This document shows, one piece after another, positions 1-7,088 of a DNA stretch of 23,611 nucleotides. Under the pieces are notes generated by a model. It saw only the letters and a list, made by a program, of their open reading frames with translations. It did not search any database and was not told the DNA's origin. The position numbers were made by a program, and so were the translations under genes. Origin of the DNA: an uncultured Alphaproteobacteria bacterium (GTDB lineage: Bacteria; Pseudomonadota; Alphaproteobacteria; Rs-D84); the NCBI GenBank assembly GCA_947305255.1, contig CAMZDE010000013.1, forward strand, positions 1 through 23,611, written 5' to 3'. Positions within the stretch are counted from its first letter, which is position 1. Each line of letters begins with the position of its first letter.

Positions 1-788
1 TGTTCATAATCATTAAATTCTTGTTCTGTCTTGATACCTTCACTTGGGTTATCATATAACAAACGCATAACCAAATATTGGCTACCAAACGCAATTGGGT
101 TAAATTGCATACGAATACCCAACACGGCCGACGGCAAATACAAATCGCGCGTTCCACGTAATGGCGTCCGTCCGTCTTTCTGGGCCGCCTGATATTCGTT
201 TTGCGCATAACTCGAATTAGAAATATCAGCCGATGCAAACGCCGCACGAACAAAAGATTCACCCCATTGTGAATTATATTCCAACACAGGTTGCATACTA
301 CCGTCTATACGGAAATAAATCGTTGTTTGGTCCGCAACTTCTATGTGAATATCAGACACCCTTTGCGCCGCCGCGCGCGCAACAATATCGACGAAATCTT
401 TCTGCATCTGGTTATCAAAATCCAACCCAGACCCAGTCGCCGATCCAAATAATTTATCGTTTGTTTTGTATATGTTTGACAACAAAGCCAAATCAGAATA
501 ATACGGCTGTTTCGTGACAATATTATTTTGCCGTAATAATTCCAAAAACGCCAAAACGCGTCCGTCATATCTATGCGTTCTGGATATAACAATTTCACCA
601 CCTGAAAAATACGCAACCAGACCTTGAGAATCACGCGAAAGGGAAAATTCAGCATCGCGCGCCGTCAATAATTTATTATCGTTTGCAAACAAATAATCCA
701 AAATATCTTTGCTGGGCGCGTTTTCCAATCCCGCCGGCACAGACGGTTTATTTGATATATCAACAAAATCTTTTTCTTCTTTTGGCAT
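1..788 (-). CDS. Type IVb pilus / type II secretion assembly ATPase (GspE/PilB superfamily), C-terminal part cut by the window edge
   Basis: The open frame starts at an ATG at 788-786 and runs without a stop to the left edge, giving the first 262 residues of a longer protein. Residues about 144-151 read VSDIHIEV, followed by YFRIDGSMQ at 158-166. This is the (A)SDIHIE signature and N2-type domain of GspE/PilB/PulE hexameric ATPases, which power pilus or pseudopilus assembly at the cytoplasmic face of the inner membrane. The Walker A and B motifs lie beyond the edge and cannot be checked. The start is one base after the pilP stop, so translation is probably coupled. In the R64/IncI thin-pilus clusters the gene after pilO and pilP encodes exactly such an ATPase (called pilQ there, not to be confused with the secretin PilQ). 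The family call is firm; the role in a type IVb pilus rests on the neighbours. Confidence 0.88.
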   Translation of the reverse strand, partial: MPKEEKDFVDISNKPSVPAGLENAPSKDILDYLFANDNKLLTARDAEFSLSRDSQGLVAYFSGGEIVISRTHRYDGRVLAFLELLRQNNIVTKQPYYSDLALLSNIYKTNDKLFGSATGSGLDFDNQMQKDFVDIVARAAAQRVSDIHIEVADQTTIYFRIDGSMQPVLEYNSQWGESFVRAAFASADISNSSYAQNEYQAAQKDGRTPLRGTRDLYLPSAVLGIRMQFNPIAFGSQYLVMRLLYDNPSEGIKTEQEFNDYE

Positions 789-789
789 A

Positions 790-1464
790 TTATTTCCCAA
801 TATTCAGATTTTCAGATTCCCCATCTTTTTCGAAAACAATTCCGTCATTCAAAGAAATTGATTTCACAGTATAACCGTTCAATTGTTTCCCCACAGAAAT
901 ACGTTTATTTTGTCCCGTAGAAATATCTTGGATTGTAGCCTGCAATTGATTGCCAACACCAATAACATTTATTAATTTATATCTGCCAACAATTTGCGGT
1001 GTTGTAGTTTCTGCTTTTTCGACACGTTCCGAGACTCTTTCGATTTGAACTTCTTCTTTGTTATCCATTTCTGCGATTTGTTTTTTCAAACTTTCTATCT
1101 TGGCATCTAATTCCGCTTTGGCCCGTTGGATTTCTTGCTGTTGATCATCTCTGGCGTATGCGCCGTCCATTTCCATTTGCTTTTTCATTTTTTGTTGATT
1201 TAAAGAATCCAATTCCAAATCCAAACGAATACGTTCTGCCTCTAATTTCATGATTAATTTTTCTTGTTCCAGATTTGTAATTTTTTCGAACAAAGAACCT
1301 TCGACATTATATGCATCTAACGCTTCGGCAGATATTTCATCAGGGCTTCTTTGTGGTATGGATTCTGTGATTATTTCTTCCACAAATTCTTCTGCGAACG
1401 CATTCAAAGACACGCCCACACAAACAATCCCGAAACAAATAAAATAGAACATTTTTTTCAACAT
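790..1464 (-). CDS. pilP: PilP-like type IVb pilus biogenesis protein
   Basis: A 224-residue exported protein. Residues 1-24 form a signal peptide (KK, hydrophobic core, AFA before EE). Residues about 56-150 are a long charged coiled coil rich in Leu, Glu, Lys and Gln. The last 70 residues, beginning near IVGRYKLINVIGVGNQ, resemble the beta-rich domain of PilP proteins, which in the periplasm link the inner-membrane pilus platform to the secretin. The start has a good Shine-Dalgarno (AAAAGGTG) a few bases upstream. The gene sits 11 bases after pilO2 and 1 base before the ATPase gene, so all three are one transcription unit. PilP proteins diverge strongly; the call rests on the domain layout, the C-terminal signature and the conserved O-P-ATPase gene order. 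Confidence 0.78.
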   Translation of the reverse strand: MLKKMFYFICFGIVCVGVSLNAFAEEFVEEIITESIPQRSPDEISAEALDAYNVEGSLFEKITNLEQEKLIMKLEAERIRLDLELDSLNQQKMKKQMEMDGAYARDDQQQEIQRAKAELDAKIESLKKQIAEMDNKEEVQIERVSERVEKAETTTPQIVGRYKLINVIGVGNQLQATIQDISTGQNKRISVGKQLNGYTVKSISLNDGIVFEKDGESENLNIGK

Positions 1465-1475
1465 TTTTTCACCTT

Positions 1476-2723
1476 TTATTTTGTATAAACCAAAATTTTA
1501 TAAGACCAATTTTTGCCGCCAACTTCCCAATTAACAGATTTCATATAAACACCACCAAAACCGTTAAAAATCTGCATAAATTCCATAGGAATTAATTTCG
1601 AAGTCGCCGTAATTTCAATAATATTTATTGTTTCGCGATTAATACCTGTGCGAACTGTTTCATTTGTCGCCTTGATACCTGCCGGCATATTCGCCTGTTG
1701 AAAAATAGATACTATATCACGCATAGCAGTTTCTTGGTCGCGTTCATCAATTGAAGAGCCTGTATTTAATGCCGGCAATTTAACACGAACATCGATATCG
1801 TTTTCTGACCTTTGCGTGACAATTCCCCCAGGCATTAAATCGCCCCCCACAACATAAAAATCATTTAATGTCCCAAAATCACGTGAAAACACAGCTGAAA
1901 CATGACTTTCACCACAATCAACCGAACGTTGATTCCAACCCATCACAGGCTGCATCATAAAACCGACTGCTTTATAACAAAGGCGCGCCCTATCCATTGG
2001 GTTTGGCAATTTATTATATGGATATTCAAAAGTTTTTCTTTCTACCTTGAACTGTTTGTCTAACTCTTCATTTTTCGCCTGTAATTGACGTTGATATTCT
2101 GCCGCCAATTCAGGATTTAATTTTGCCGTGTTTGGTGTGTCTTTCGTTTTGAACAATGGTGAATATAAAAACGCGATACCAGCAATCAAAAACACGACCA
2201 CCGCAATCACAGATGGCAGAATAGATTTTATAATGCTCATCTGGCGCAATTTAGAACCCGCATCTTTCTTTATAACTTGGGATAATATTTTTTCTTGGGA
2301 TCGTGGCATACCCCATGACGCCGGCGCAAACAATCCGCCCCAATCAGGCATATTTGACAATTCAGCATACATTTTGCGCGCTTCGCTTTCTTTGTCTAAT
2401 AAAATATCACGAATTATGACACCGTTACGAACCGCGATTAAATAATAATTATTATTGCCAACCTGAAAAACACCCATGAAAGAGACAAATTCACTGAACG
2501 AATTCATCACCGCAGATGCACCCGCAACCATACCTGCGCGCGCGCCATCGTGATAATCTGCCAACCCAATCATAGATTTATATTCGGTCAACAGATTATA
2601 TTTTTTATTGCTTTTTGCAATTAATTGACGGGCATATAGAAACGGTGTAATCAACGGATTCACAGGCTGCCAAAACAAGCCTGTGGCATACTTTTTGCGA
2701 TTGATAATCATCACCTGTTTCAT
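1476..2723 (-). CDS. pilO2: PilO2 family type IVb pilus inner-membrane accessory protein
   Basis: A 415-residue bitopic membrane protein. The N-terminal 160 residues form a cytoplasmic domain that begins FWQPVN near residue 17 and contains YYLIAVRNGVIIRD near 93-106, typical of PilO2 proteins of IncI-type thin pili. One transmembrane helix lies at about 167-189. A short charged stretch (about 206-230) follows, then a periplasmic domain to the end. Members act in the inner-membrane platform of type IVb pili, comparable to GspL/GspM or PilN/PilO. It is first in an operon with pilP and the assembly ATPase. The start is supported by a GAGAGAG purine block 5 bases before the ATG and by a TATAAT box at 2752-2747. 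No secretin or pilL/M/N homologue lies upstream in the window, where IncI clusters would have them. Confidence 0.82.
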   Translation of the reverse strand: MKQVMIINRKKYATGLFWQPVNPLITPFLYARQLIAKSNKKYNLLTEYKSMIGLADYHDGARAGMVAGASAVMNSFSEFVSFMGVFQVGNNNYYLIAVRNGVIIRDILLDKESEARKMYAELSNMPDWGGLFAPASWGMPRSQEKILSQVIKKDAGSKLRQMSIIKSILPSVIAVVVFLIAGIAFLYSPLFKTKDTPNTAKLNPELAAEYQRQLQAKNEELDKQFKVERKTFEYPYNKLPNPMDRARLCYKAVGFMMQPVMGWNQRSVDCGESHVSAVFSRDFGTLNDFYVVGGDLMPGGIVTQRSENDIDVRVKLPALNTGSSIDERDQETAMRDIVSIFQQANMPAGIKATNETVRTGINRETINIIEITATSKLIPMEFMQIFNGFGGVYMKSVNWEVGGKNWSYKILVYTK

Positions 2724-2746
2724 AAATTCTCTCTCTATGTGAAATA

Positions 2747-2752
2747 ATTATA
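2747..2752 (-). promoter_or_regulatory. -10 box of the pilO2-pilP-ATPase operon
   Basis: On the minus strand TATAAT occupies 2752-2747, about 24 bases before the pilO2 start codon. The expected -35 position is T-rich (around 2770-2775) and matches TTGACA poorly. This is compatible with an activator-dependent promoter. Confidence 0.5.
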
Positions 2753-2790
2753 ACACAAACACATAAAAAAAAGAAAGACGAAAATTACAC

Positions 2791-2805
2791 TAAATACAGT
2801 ATTTA
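2791..2805. promoter_or_regulatory. Perfect 15-bp palindrome, possible operator for pilO2
   Basis: TAAATACAGTATTTA is a perfect inverted repeat of 7+1+7 bases, lying between the lipoprotein gene and pilO2. Its centre is about 58 bases upstream of the expected pilO2 transcription start, a usual place for an activator site. It has no T-tract directly after it on either strand, so it is a poor terminator. A regulatory role is inference. Confidence 0.35.
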
Positions 2806-2819
2806 TTTATGCAAAAAAA

Positions 2820-3137
2820 TTATTTTTTACAATTATAAACCATCGCCTTCAATTTATATGTATTTTTCGGCCCAAATATAGCCCCTTCGTTTTCGACTAT
2901 ATCTTCGCTGGCGATATAGTAAGAATCACCAAATGCGTTTTCTTCTACAATTCTTTTTTCTACAAAATCGAAAGCATCTTCTTCTGAATATCCTGAAAAA
3001 CTTGATTTTATTTCATATAAAAAATTACAGTTTTCAGGTATCGCATTCAAACGAACCAAACCATTATCCGGCTGTGGTTTTGTATCCGCACAGGCGCAAA
3101 CCGCCAACAATATTGCAAACAAATATATCTTTCTCAT
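2820..3137 (-). CDS. Small putative lipoprotein of unknown function
   Basis: 105 residues starting MRKIYLFAILLAVCACADT: a short signal peptide ending in a possible lipobox (V-C-A-C, lipidated Cys probably residue 16, or Cys14). The ATG at 3137-3135 is chosen over one 30 bases upstream because it has a very strong ribosome site (AAAGGGGGG, about 6 bases away) and begins the signal peptide directly. The mature part is acidic, about 90 residues, with no motif I recognise. It begins 19 bases after the lpxC stop and is last in the acyltransferase-lpxK-lpxC operon, so a role in outer-membrane or LPS biology is suggested by context only. An ordinary Sec-secreted protein is the alternative if the lipobox is not used. 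Confidence 0.65.
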   Translation of the reverse strand: MRKIYLFAILLAVCACADTKPQPDNGLVRLNAIPENCNFLYEIKSSFSGYSEEDAFDFVEKRIVEENAFGDSYYIASEDIVENEGAIFGPKNTYKLKAMVYNCKK

Positions 3138-3156
3138 ATTATCCCCCCTTTTGTTG

Positions 3157-4092
3157 TTATTTATCAATTATTTCATAGTTAGATTTGTCGCTAAATAATT
3201 TCCTAAGCACCAGATTATTTAACGCATGTGAACCTTTGACCGATTCCAAATGTCCATAAATAAAACCGCCTGATGTGAACATATCGCCAACCGCGTCTAT
3301 GATTTTATGCCGAACAAATTCATCAGGATATAATAATTTGTTTAAAGTCCCGTCCCCTGTGTCATTCAACGCAATAACATTATGTTCATTTGCGCCGCGC
3401 GCCATTTTATGCGCCTTTAACCATTCCCATTCTGAATATTTACCAAAAGTGCGCGATTTTGATATATTTTTAACAAAATTATCAACAGATTTTTTTGTCC
3501 CGTCTAATAGACAAGAAAACGATTGATTGCCTATAATTTTATCAGGATAAATCAAAGTCGCATCAACCAATAACCCATTTTCATTTGGCGACAATTTCAC
3601 ATATCCATTTCCGCGACGCCAAATGGTATGATTCAAAATCACAGTTTTAATACGTTTCCAAAACGGCAAATTTTTTGCCAATTCATTACGATATGCAATT
3701 ATAGTTTTTTTAACTATGATTTTTTTCATTTTTCCTTGTTTGCCAGCAACCGTCGATAACATCTTATAAAATTCATACGCACTGCCGTCCAATATAGGTG
3801 TTTCAAAATTATTTATTTCTATGACCGCATTATCAATACCCAATAAAAACAGTGCCGCCATAAAATGTTCAATCGTTTGCACATGTGCGCTGTTTTTATT
3901 TCCGACCGTCGTATTCCGCATCGCCGTATCACCAACATTATCAAACGTTGCCGGAATTAATTGTGAATTTTCTATATCTGTGCGCTTAAAAAAAATCCCT
4001 GATTTTTTTGACGGTAAAACAATCATATCCACCGGCAAACCCGAATGAATACCAACCCCAGATATTTTAATTTTTTTTGTTATCGATGTCAT
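3157..4092 (-). CDS. lpxC: UDP-3-O-acyl-N-acetylglucosamine deacetylase LpxC
   Basis: Catalyses the committed step of lipid A synthesis, a Zn-dependent deacetylation of UDP-3-O-acyl-GlcNAc in the cytoplasm. The 311-residue frame shows the N-terminal KKIKISGVGIHSG, the VQTIEHFMAAL motif (Glu75 base, His76 zinc ligand), RHKIIDAVGD with the other ligands His262 and Asp266, and KGSHALNN with catalytic His289; these match E. coli Glu78, His79, His238, Asp242 and His265. Compared with the usual protein it carries about 20 extra, basic and hydrophobic residues at about 136-163 between the two domains, while the C-terminal tail is short. The start overlaps the lpxK 3' end by 26 bases. In many proteobacteria lpxC lies near ftsZ or secA; here it is grouped with lpxK. 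Confidence 0.96.
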   Translation of the reverse strand: MTSITKKIKISGVGIHSGLPVDMIVLPSKKSGIFFKRTDIENSQLIPATFDNVGDTAMRNTTVGNKNSAHVQTIEHFMAALFLLGIDNAVIEINNFETPILDGSAYEFYKMLSTVAGKQGKMKKIIVKKTIIAYRNELAKNLPFWKRIKTVILNHTIWRRGNGYVKLSPNENGLLVDATLIYPDKIIGNQSFSCLLDGTKKSVDNFVKNISKSRTFGKYSEWEWLKAHKMARGANEHNVIALNDTGDGTLNKLLYPDEFVRHKIIDAVGDMFTSGGFIYGHLESVKGSHALNNLVLRKLFSDKSNYEIIDK

Positions 4093-4993
4093 GTATCCTC
4101 TCCTTTAACCAATCATAAAAACCGCCTTCGATTTCAGTATTTAACGCTGAAAATTTTATTTGCTTTTGCGCCCAATTTGGCAAACGCACCCAATCTTTTT
4201 CGGTTGTTAATAATTTCGCCCCCATTTCATCAGCAGTTTTTATCAAACTTTTAATATCTTCATCATTATATTGATAATGGTCTGGGAAAGAAATTTTTTT
4301 AACAACATTTGCCGGTATATTTTCGAAAAATTTATTCGGATATCCAATCCCAGCAAACGCAACGACTGGTGTTTTTTCATCGTACGGACAAAATTCACTA
4401 TTCGTTGCGTAAAATATAGGAATACTGGTCGGCAACGAAAAATTACGTGCTATTTTTTTTCGTTTAATAACAATAATTGCATCGGCACGACGTATCGCCA
4501 ACGGTTTTTCACGCAACGGTCCGGCCGGCAATAAAAAACCATTTCCAAATCCAATTGATTCATCAAAAACCAGAACCGAAATATCTTTCTTAATAGACGA
4601 ATTTTGAAACCCGTCGTCCATAACAATAGGTGTCTTTGATTTTTGTTTATTTAATAAAACAATATTGCTTTTTCTGTCGCCAACATGCACCAACAAACCA
4701 TCAGCAGCCAACATTTTTGCTTCGTCACCAATGTTATCAGTATCTTTTGTTTTCTTATACCCACGCATAACAACTGGTGAATCAAAGAAACGTGCCACCT
4801 GACGCACAATAGGTGTTTTACCAACCCCACCTGATAAAATATTTCCAAAACAAATAATCGGACGTCGCGAAGAAAATTCATGACGCGCACGCATCCAAAA
4901 AACAAAACGCGACGCAATATAATAAAAACCACTAAACGGCCATAGTGCATACGACACTAAATTTCTTTTTAAAAACCAGCGCGGCGTTTTCAT
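4067..4993 (-). CDS. lpxK: Tetraacyldisaccharide 4'-kinase LpxK
   Basis: Phosphorylates the 4' position of the lipid A disaccharide at the cytoplasmic face of the inner membrane. The 308-residue frame has the family start (KTPRWF), a membrane-associated segment at about 12-34, the Walker A loop NILSGGVGKTP at 51-61, the conserved VMDDGFQN motif, and LLTTEKDWVRLP near the C-terminus. Length is normal for the family (about 310-330). It overlaps the upstream acyltransferase by ATGA (4 bases) and the downstream lpxC by 26 bases, so translation is probably coupled. The DUF374-lpxK neighbourhood is common in alphaproteobacteria, often with waaA between; waaA is not here. Confidence 0.96.
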   Translation of the reverse strand: MKTPRWFLKRNLVSYALWPFSGFYYIASRFVFWMRARHEFSSRRPIICFGNILSGGVGKTPIVRQVARFFDSPVVMRGYKKTKDTDNIGDEAKMLAADGLLVHVGDRKSNIVLLNKQKSKTPIVMDDGFQNSSIKKDISVLVFDESIGFGNGFLLPAGPLREKPLAIRRADAIIVIKRKKIARNFSLPTSIPIFYATNSEFCPYDEKTPVVAFAGIGYPNKFFENIPANVVKKISFPDHYQYNDEDIKSLIKTADEMGAKLLTTEKDWVRLPNWAQKQIKFSALNTEIEGGFYDWLKERIHDIDNKKN

Positions 4994-5727
4994 TTCTGCC
5001 TCTTAAATTTTTCAGACGTCAAATCTTGTTCAACAACAAAATCAGTAAAATTTTTATCTAAATCATAGGCTTGTTTTACCATAATATTTTCAAGATTCTG
5101 ACGCAGTTGTTCAAAATCTTCGATTTTCGTAGATTTATCAATAAATATAGGTTGTCCAACAACACCTTTGATAATCGAAAAAGGCTTGGTCAACAAATAT
5201 CTATCCCAACGGTCACGAAAAATCGGTCGTGAACATGAATAGCACACCGGTATAATCGGCGCACCTGTCATTTTTGCAAAATATAACGCCCCGTCATGAC
5301 AGCGCATCGACGGCCCCTTTGGCCCATCGGGCGATAGCGCCAAACAATATCCCCCATGTCGCAAAACACGAACACCATTTTTCAAAACCGATACACCACC
5401 ATTATTTGATGAACCATATATTGTCCGCAGACCAAATAATTTTTCCATCTTGGCAATTGCGCGTCCGTCACGTCGTGAATCTGCAATCGCATATCCATGA
5501 ACGCCCGCACGTGCAACAATCGGTGACAACATCATTGTGCGCCCATGCCAGAATACAAAAATAGCCGGTTTTCTGCGGTATTGCTTTAATATATCATATC
5601 CAACAATATCTTTTTTTGATGTAAAATATACGAACCAAATCAGAACATAAAACACGAACACTATCGGCCATTGAACAATGGCCCACCCATATGCATTTCT
5701 GAAAAATTTCTTTACTGATTTCTTCAT
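4990..5727 (-). CDS. DUF374 family lysophospholipid-type acyltransferase
   Basis: A 245-residue protein with one N-terminal membrane helix (about 16-35), then the DUF374 signature: FVFWHGRTMM (the His of the H-x4-D type acyltransferase site), SRRDGRAIAKMEKLFG, and SPDGPKGPSMRCHDGALYFAKMTGAPIIPV. This acyltransferase family is widespread next to lipid A and Kdo genes in alphaproteobacteria. The exact acyl acceptor is not known to me; a role in lipid A or phospholipid acylation is inferred from position upstream of lpxK and lpxC. It is first in the operon, with a good promoter ending about 20 bases before its ATG. Confidence 0.88.
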   Translation of the reverse strand: MKKSVKKFFRNAYGWAIVQWPIVFVFYVLIWFVYFTSKKDIVGYDILKQYRRKPAIFVFWHGRTMMLSPIVARAGVHGYAIADSRRDGRAIAKMEKLFGLRTIYGSSNNGGVSVLKNGVRVLRHGGYCLALSPDGPKGPSMRCHDGALYFAKMTGAPIIPVCYSCSRPIFRDRWDRYLLTKPFSIIKGVVGQPIFIDKSTKIEDFEQLRQNLENIMVKQAYDLDKNFTDFVVEQDLTSEKFKRQK

Positions 5728-5746
5728 AAAAAATACCTATGGGGAC

Positions 5747-5775
5747 ATCATAGCAACAAAAAACAAACAATGCAA
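5747..5775 (-). promoter_or_regulatory. Promoter of the DUF374-lpxK-lpxC-lipoprotein operon
   Basis: Minus strand: TTGCAT (5775-5770), a 17-base spacer, then TATGAT (5752-5747). This leaves a short leader of about 12-15 bases before the ATG at 5727. Confidence 0.6.
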
Positions 5776-5821
5776 GAATCAGAACACATGTGAATAAACA
5801 CAAAAAATAAAAACTTTTTAT

Positions 5822-5849
5822 TTGACAAATTGACAAAAAGATATAAAAT
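5822..5849 (+). promoter_or_regulatory. Promoter of the initiator tRNA
   Basis: Consensus TTGACA (5822-5827), a 16-base spacer, and TAAAAT (5844-5849). The expected start is only a few bases before the mature tRNA 5' end at 5863. A second TTGACA at 5830-5835 has no well-spaced -10 box. Confidence 0.65.
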
Positions 5850-5862
5850 AACAATCACTTAT

Positions 5863-5939
<77 letters not shown>

Positions 5940-5949
5940 CAGATTTTTC

Positions 5950-5977
5950 AAAAAATGGTGCAAAAGCACCATTTTTT
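5950..5977 (+). terminator. Rho-independent terminator after tRNA-fMet
   Basis: A perfect 12-bp stem (AAAAAATGGTGC with GCACCATTTTTT) and an AAAA loop; the 3' arm ends in six T. It lies 10 bases after the CCA end. The flanking A/T runs let it work to some degree on both strands. Confidence 0.85.
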
Positions 5978-6077
5978 AATGAAAAATCTAGTGTCTCGCC
6001 GTAGCCCGACAAATTCTTGGAAACAAATTGCGGATAAAAAAACAGCGCAGGCGGACCAATCAAATTTATTTGTTGTA

Positions 6078-6602
6078 TTACTTATTTTTCAGATAAAAAT
6101 CTAATGCGCGATACGCACTATCAAAAGCCAACGGCAGTTTTTCTAAATCGTCATGATTATTCACAGAACACCATTTAACACCAGACACTTCGCTTGATTG
6201 CAATCTGAATTCGGCACCATCTGCGATTTTCGCAATAAAAAATACATCACATGTTTTATATTCAAAATTTTTATATCTGTATGTGTTCGGAAACGTACAC
6301 AAATATTTTATAATATTTATATCAACACCTAATTCTTCGCGACATTCACGCCCAGAAGCCTGTTCAACGCTTTCATCATGTTCTACAAATCCCCCCGGCA
6401 TATCCAGCAATCCAAACCTTGGTTCTTTGGCGCGCACTTCGAATAACACCTGACCAGAATCATTTACAATAATCACACCGACAGCAGTTGCAGAATTATT
6501 ATACAAAACGAATCCGCAATCAGGACATTCCCATTTTCGATTATTTATATTTGTGATATTTTTGCTGGCACAAATCGGACAAAATATAAAATCATTTTTC
6601 AT
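6078..6602 (-). CDS. NUDIX hydrolase with N-terminal zinc ribbon
   Basis: 174 residues. A zinc ribbon at the N-terminus has Cys8-x2-Cys11 and Cys26-x2-Cys29 (CPIC and CPDC). It is followed by a NUDIX fold with a complete box at 71-93, fitting G-x5-E-x7-REUxEExGU: GFVEHDE, seven residues, then RECREELGV. NUDIX enzymes cleave nucleoside diphosphates linked to another moiety; the zinc-ribbon arrangement recalls NudC-like and other NUDIX families, but the protein is shorter than NudC (about 257) and the substrate cannot be told. It has its own strong promoter and stands alone, with the tRNA gene converging on its 3' end. The 100 bases between the tRNA terminator and its stop show nothing I recognise. 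Confidence 0.9.
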   Translation of the reverse strand: MKNDFIFCPICASKNITNINNRKWECPDCGFVLYNNSATAVGVIIVNDSGQVLFEVRAKEPRFGLLDMPGGFVEHDESVEQASGRECREELGVDINIIKYLCTFPNTYRYKNFEYKTCDVFFIAKIADGAEFRLQSSEVSGVKWCSVNNHDDLEKLPLAFDSAYRALDFYLKNK

Positions 6603-6630
6603 AAATAAACCACCATATTGTATTAACAGT

Positions 6631-6658
6631 ATTATAAAACCTATTCTTTCTATGTCAA
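6631..6658 (-). promoter_or_regulatory. Promoter of the NUDIX hydrolase gene
   Basis: Minus strand: perfect TTGACA (6658-6653), a 16-base spacer, and perfect TATAAT (6636-6631), about 30 bases before the ATG. This is one of the best sigma-70-like promoters in the window. Confidence 0.8.
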
Positions 6659-6765
6659 AATTTTCTAACCACGGTTTAGTTTTTAAAAGAATATATTTAA
6701 AGATTTTAATTTTTTATTTTCCTTGCAAAATTGGTTATGATAAAATTCTTACAAAAGGATTAATT

Positions 6766-7044
6766 ATGAAAAGTATTATTGCATTGGCACTTATTATAAT
6801 ATGCACGACATGTAATATCATCGCCTATTGGCCCCAGATTGTACAACTGATAAAAACTAAATCCGCAGACGATATAAATTTATACAGTTGGATTATCTGG
6901 ATTACCTCAGAAGTATCTTATCTGGCTTATATTTTACTGGAAACACCCGAAACGGGCCTGATATTATTACAGGGTTCGATTTTATTGATGTCTATAATAA
7001 TGTTCACTTTGACTAAGCATTATCAAAAACGCAAAAAACAATAA
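6766..7044 (+). CDS. SemiSWEET-like PQ-loop membrane protein
   Basis: A 92-residue, three-helix membrane protein. The first helix (about 2-22) leads into the Y-W-P-Q motif (Pro23-Gln24) followed by IVQLIKTKSADDINLYSW, the typical layout of bacterial SemiSWEET transporters: helix, PQ turn, short charged loop with K-S-x-D, second helix, third helix, basic tail. SemiSWEETs dimerise to carry sugars across the inner membrane; other PQ-loop proteins carry amino acids, so the substrate is open. The start at 6766 is chosen because AAAGGA lies 8 bases upstream and it gives a normal family length; the frame stays open further upstream, but those residues are not protein-like. It is followed at once by a terminator. 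Confidence 0.85.
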   Translation: MKSIIALALIIICTTCNIIAYWPQIVQLIKTKSADDINLYSWIIWITSEVSYLAYILLETPETGLILLQGSILLMSIIMFTLTKHYQKRKKQ

Positions 7045-7072
7045 AAAATCCCGCCACGAAAGGCGGGATTTT
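7045..7072. terminator. Bidirectional intrinsic terminator between two convergent genes
   Basis: An 11-bp stem (AAAATCCCGCC with GGCGGGATTTT) and a 6-base loop. A-runs on the left and T-runs on the right allow use from both strands. It serves the SemiSWEET-like gene (plus) and the secreted protein gene (minus), both ending within about 20 bases. Confidence 0.88.
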
Positions 7073-7088
7073 GTTTGATTATACCAAT

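Noticed and set aside
341..655. Open frame of 104 codons on the minus strand
   Set aside because: It lies inside the assembly ATPase gene in another frame and has no ribosome site or protein-like signature.
4521..4545. CCGGCCGGC and many other CCGG sites in coding regions as further copies of the 39-bp element
   Set aside because: Only the CCGG core is shared; the flanking T/A hairpin and GAAC part are missing, and the sites fit ordinary codons.
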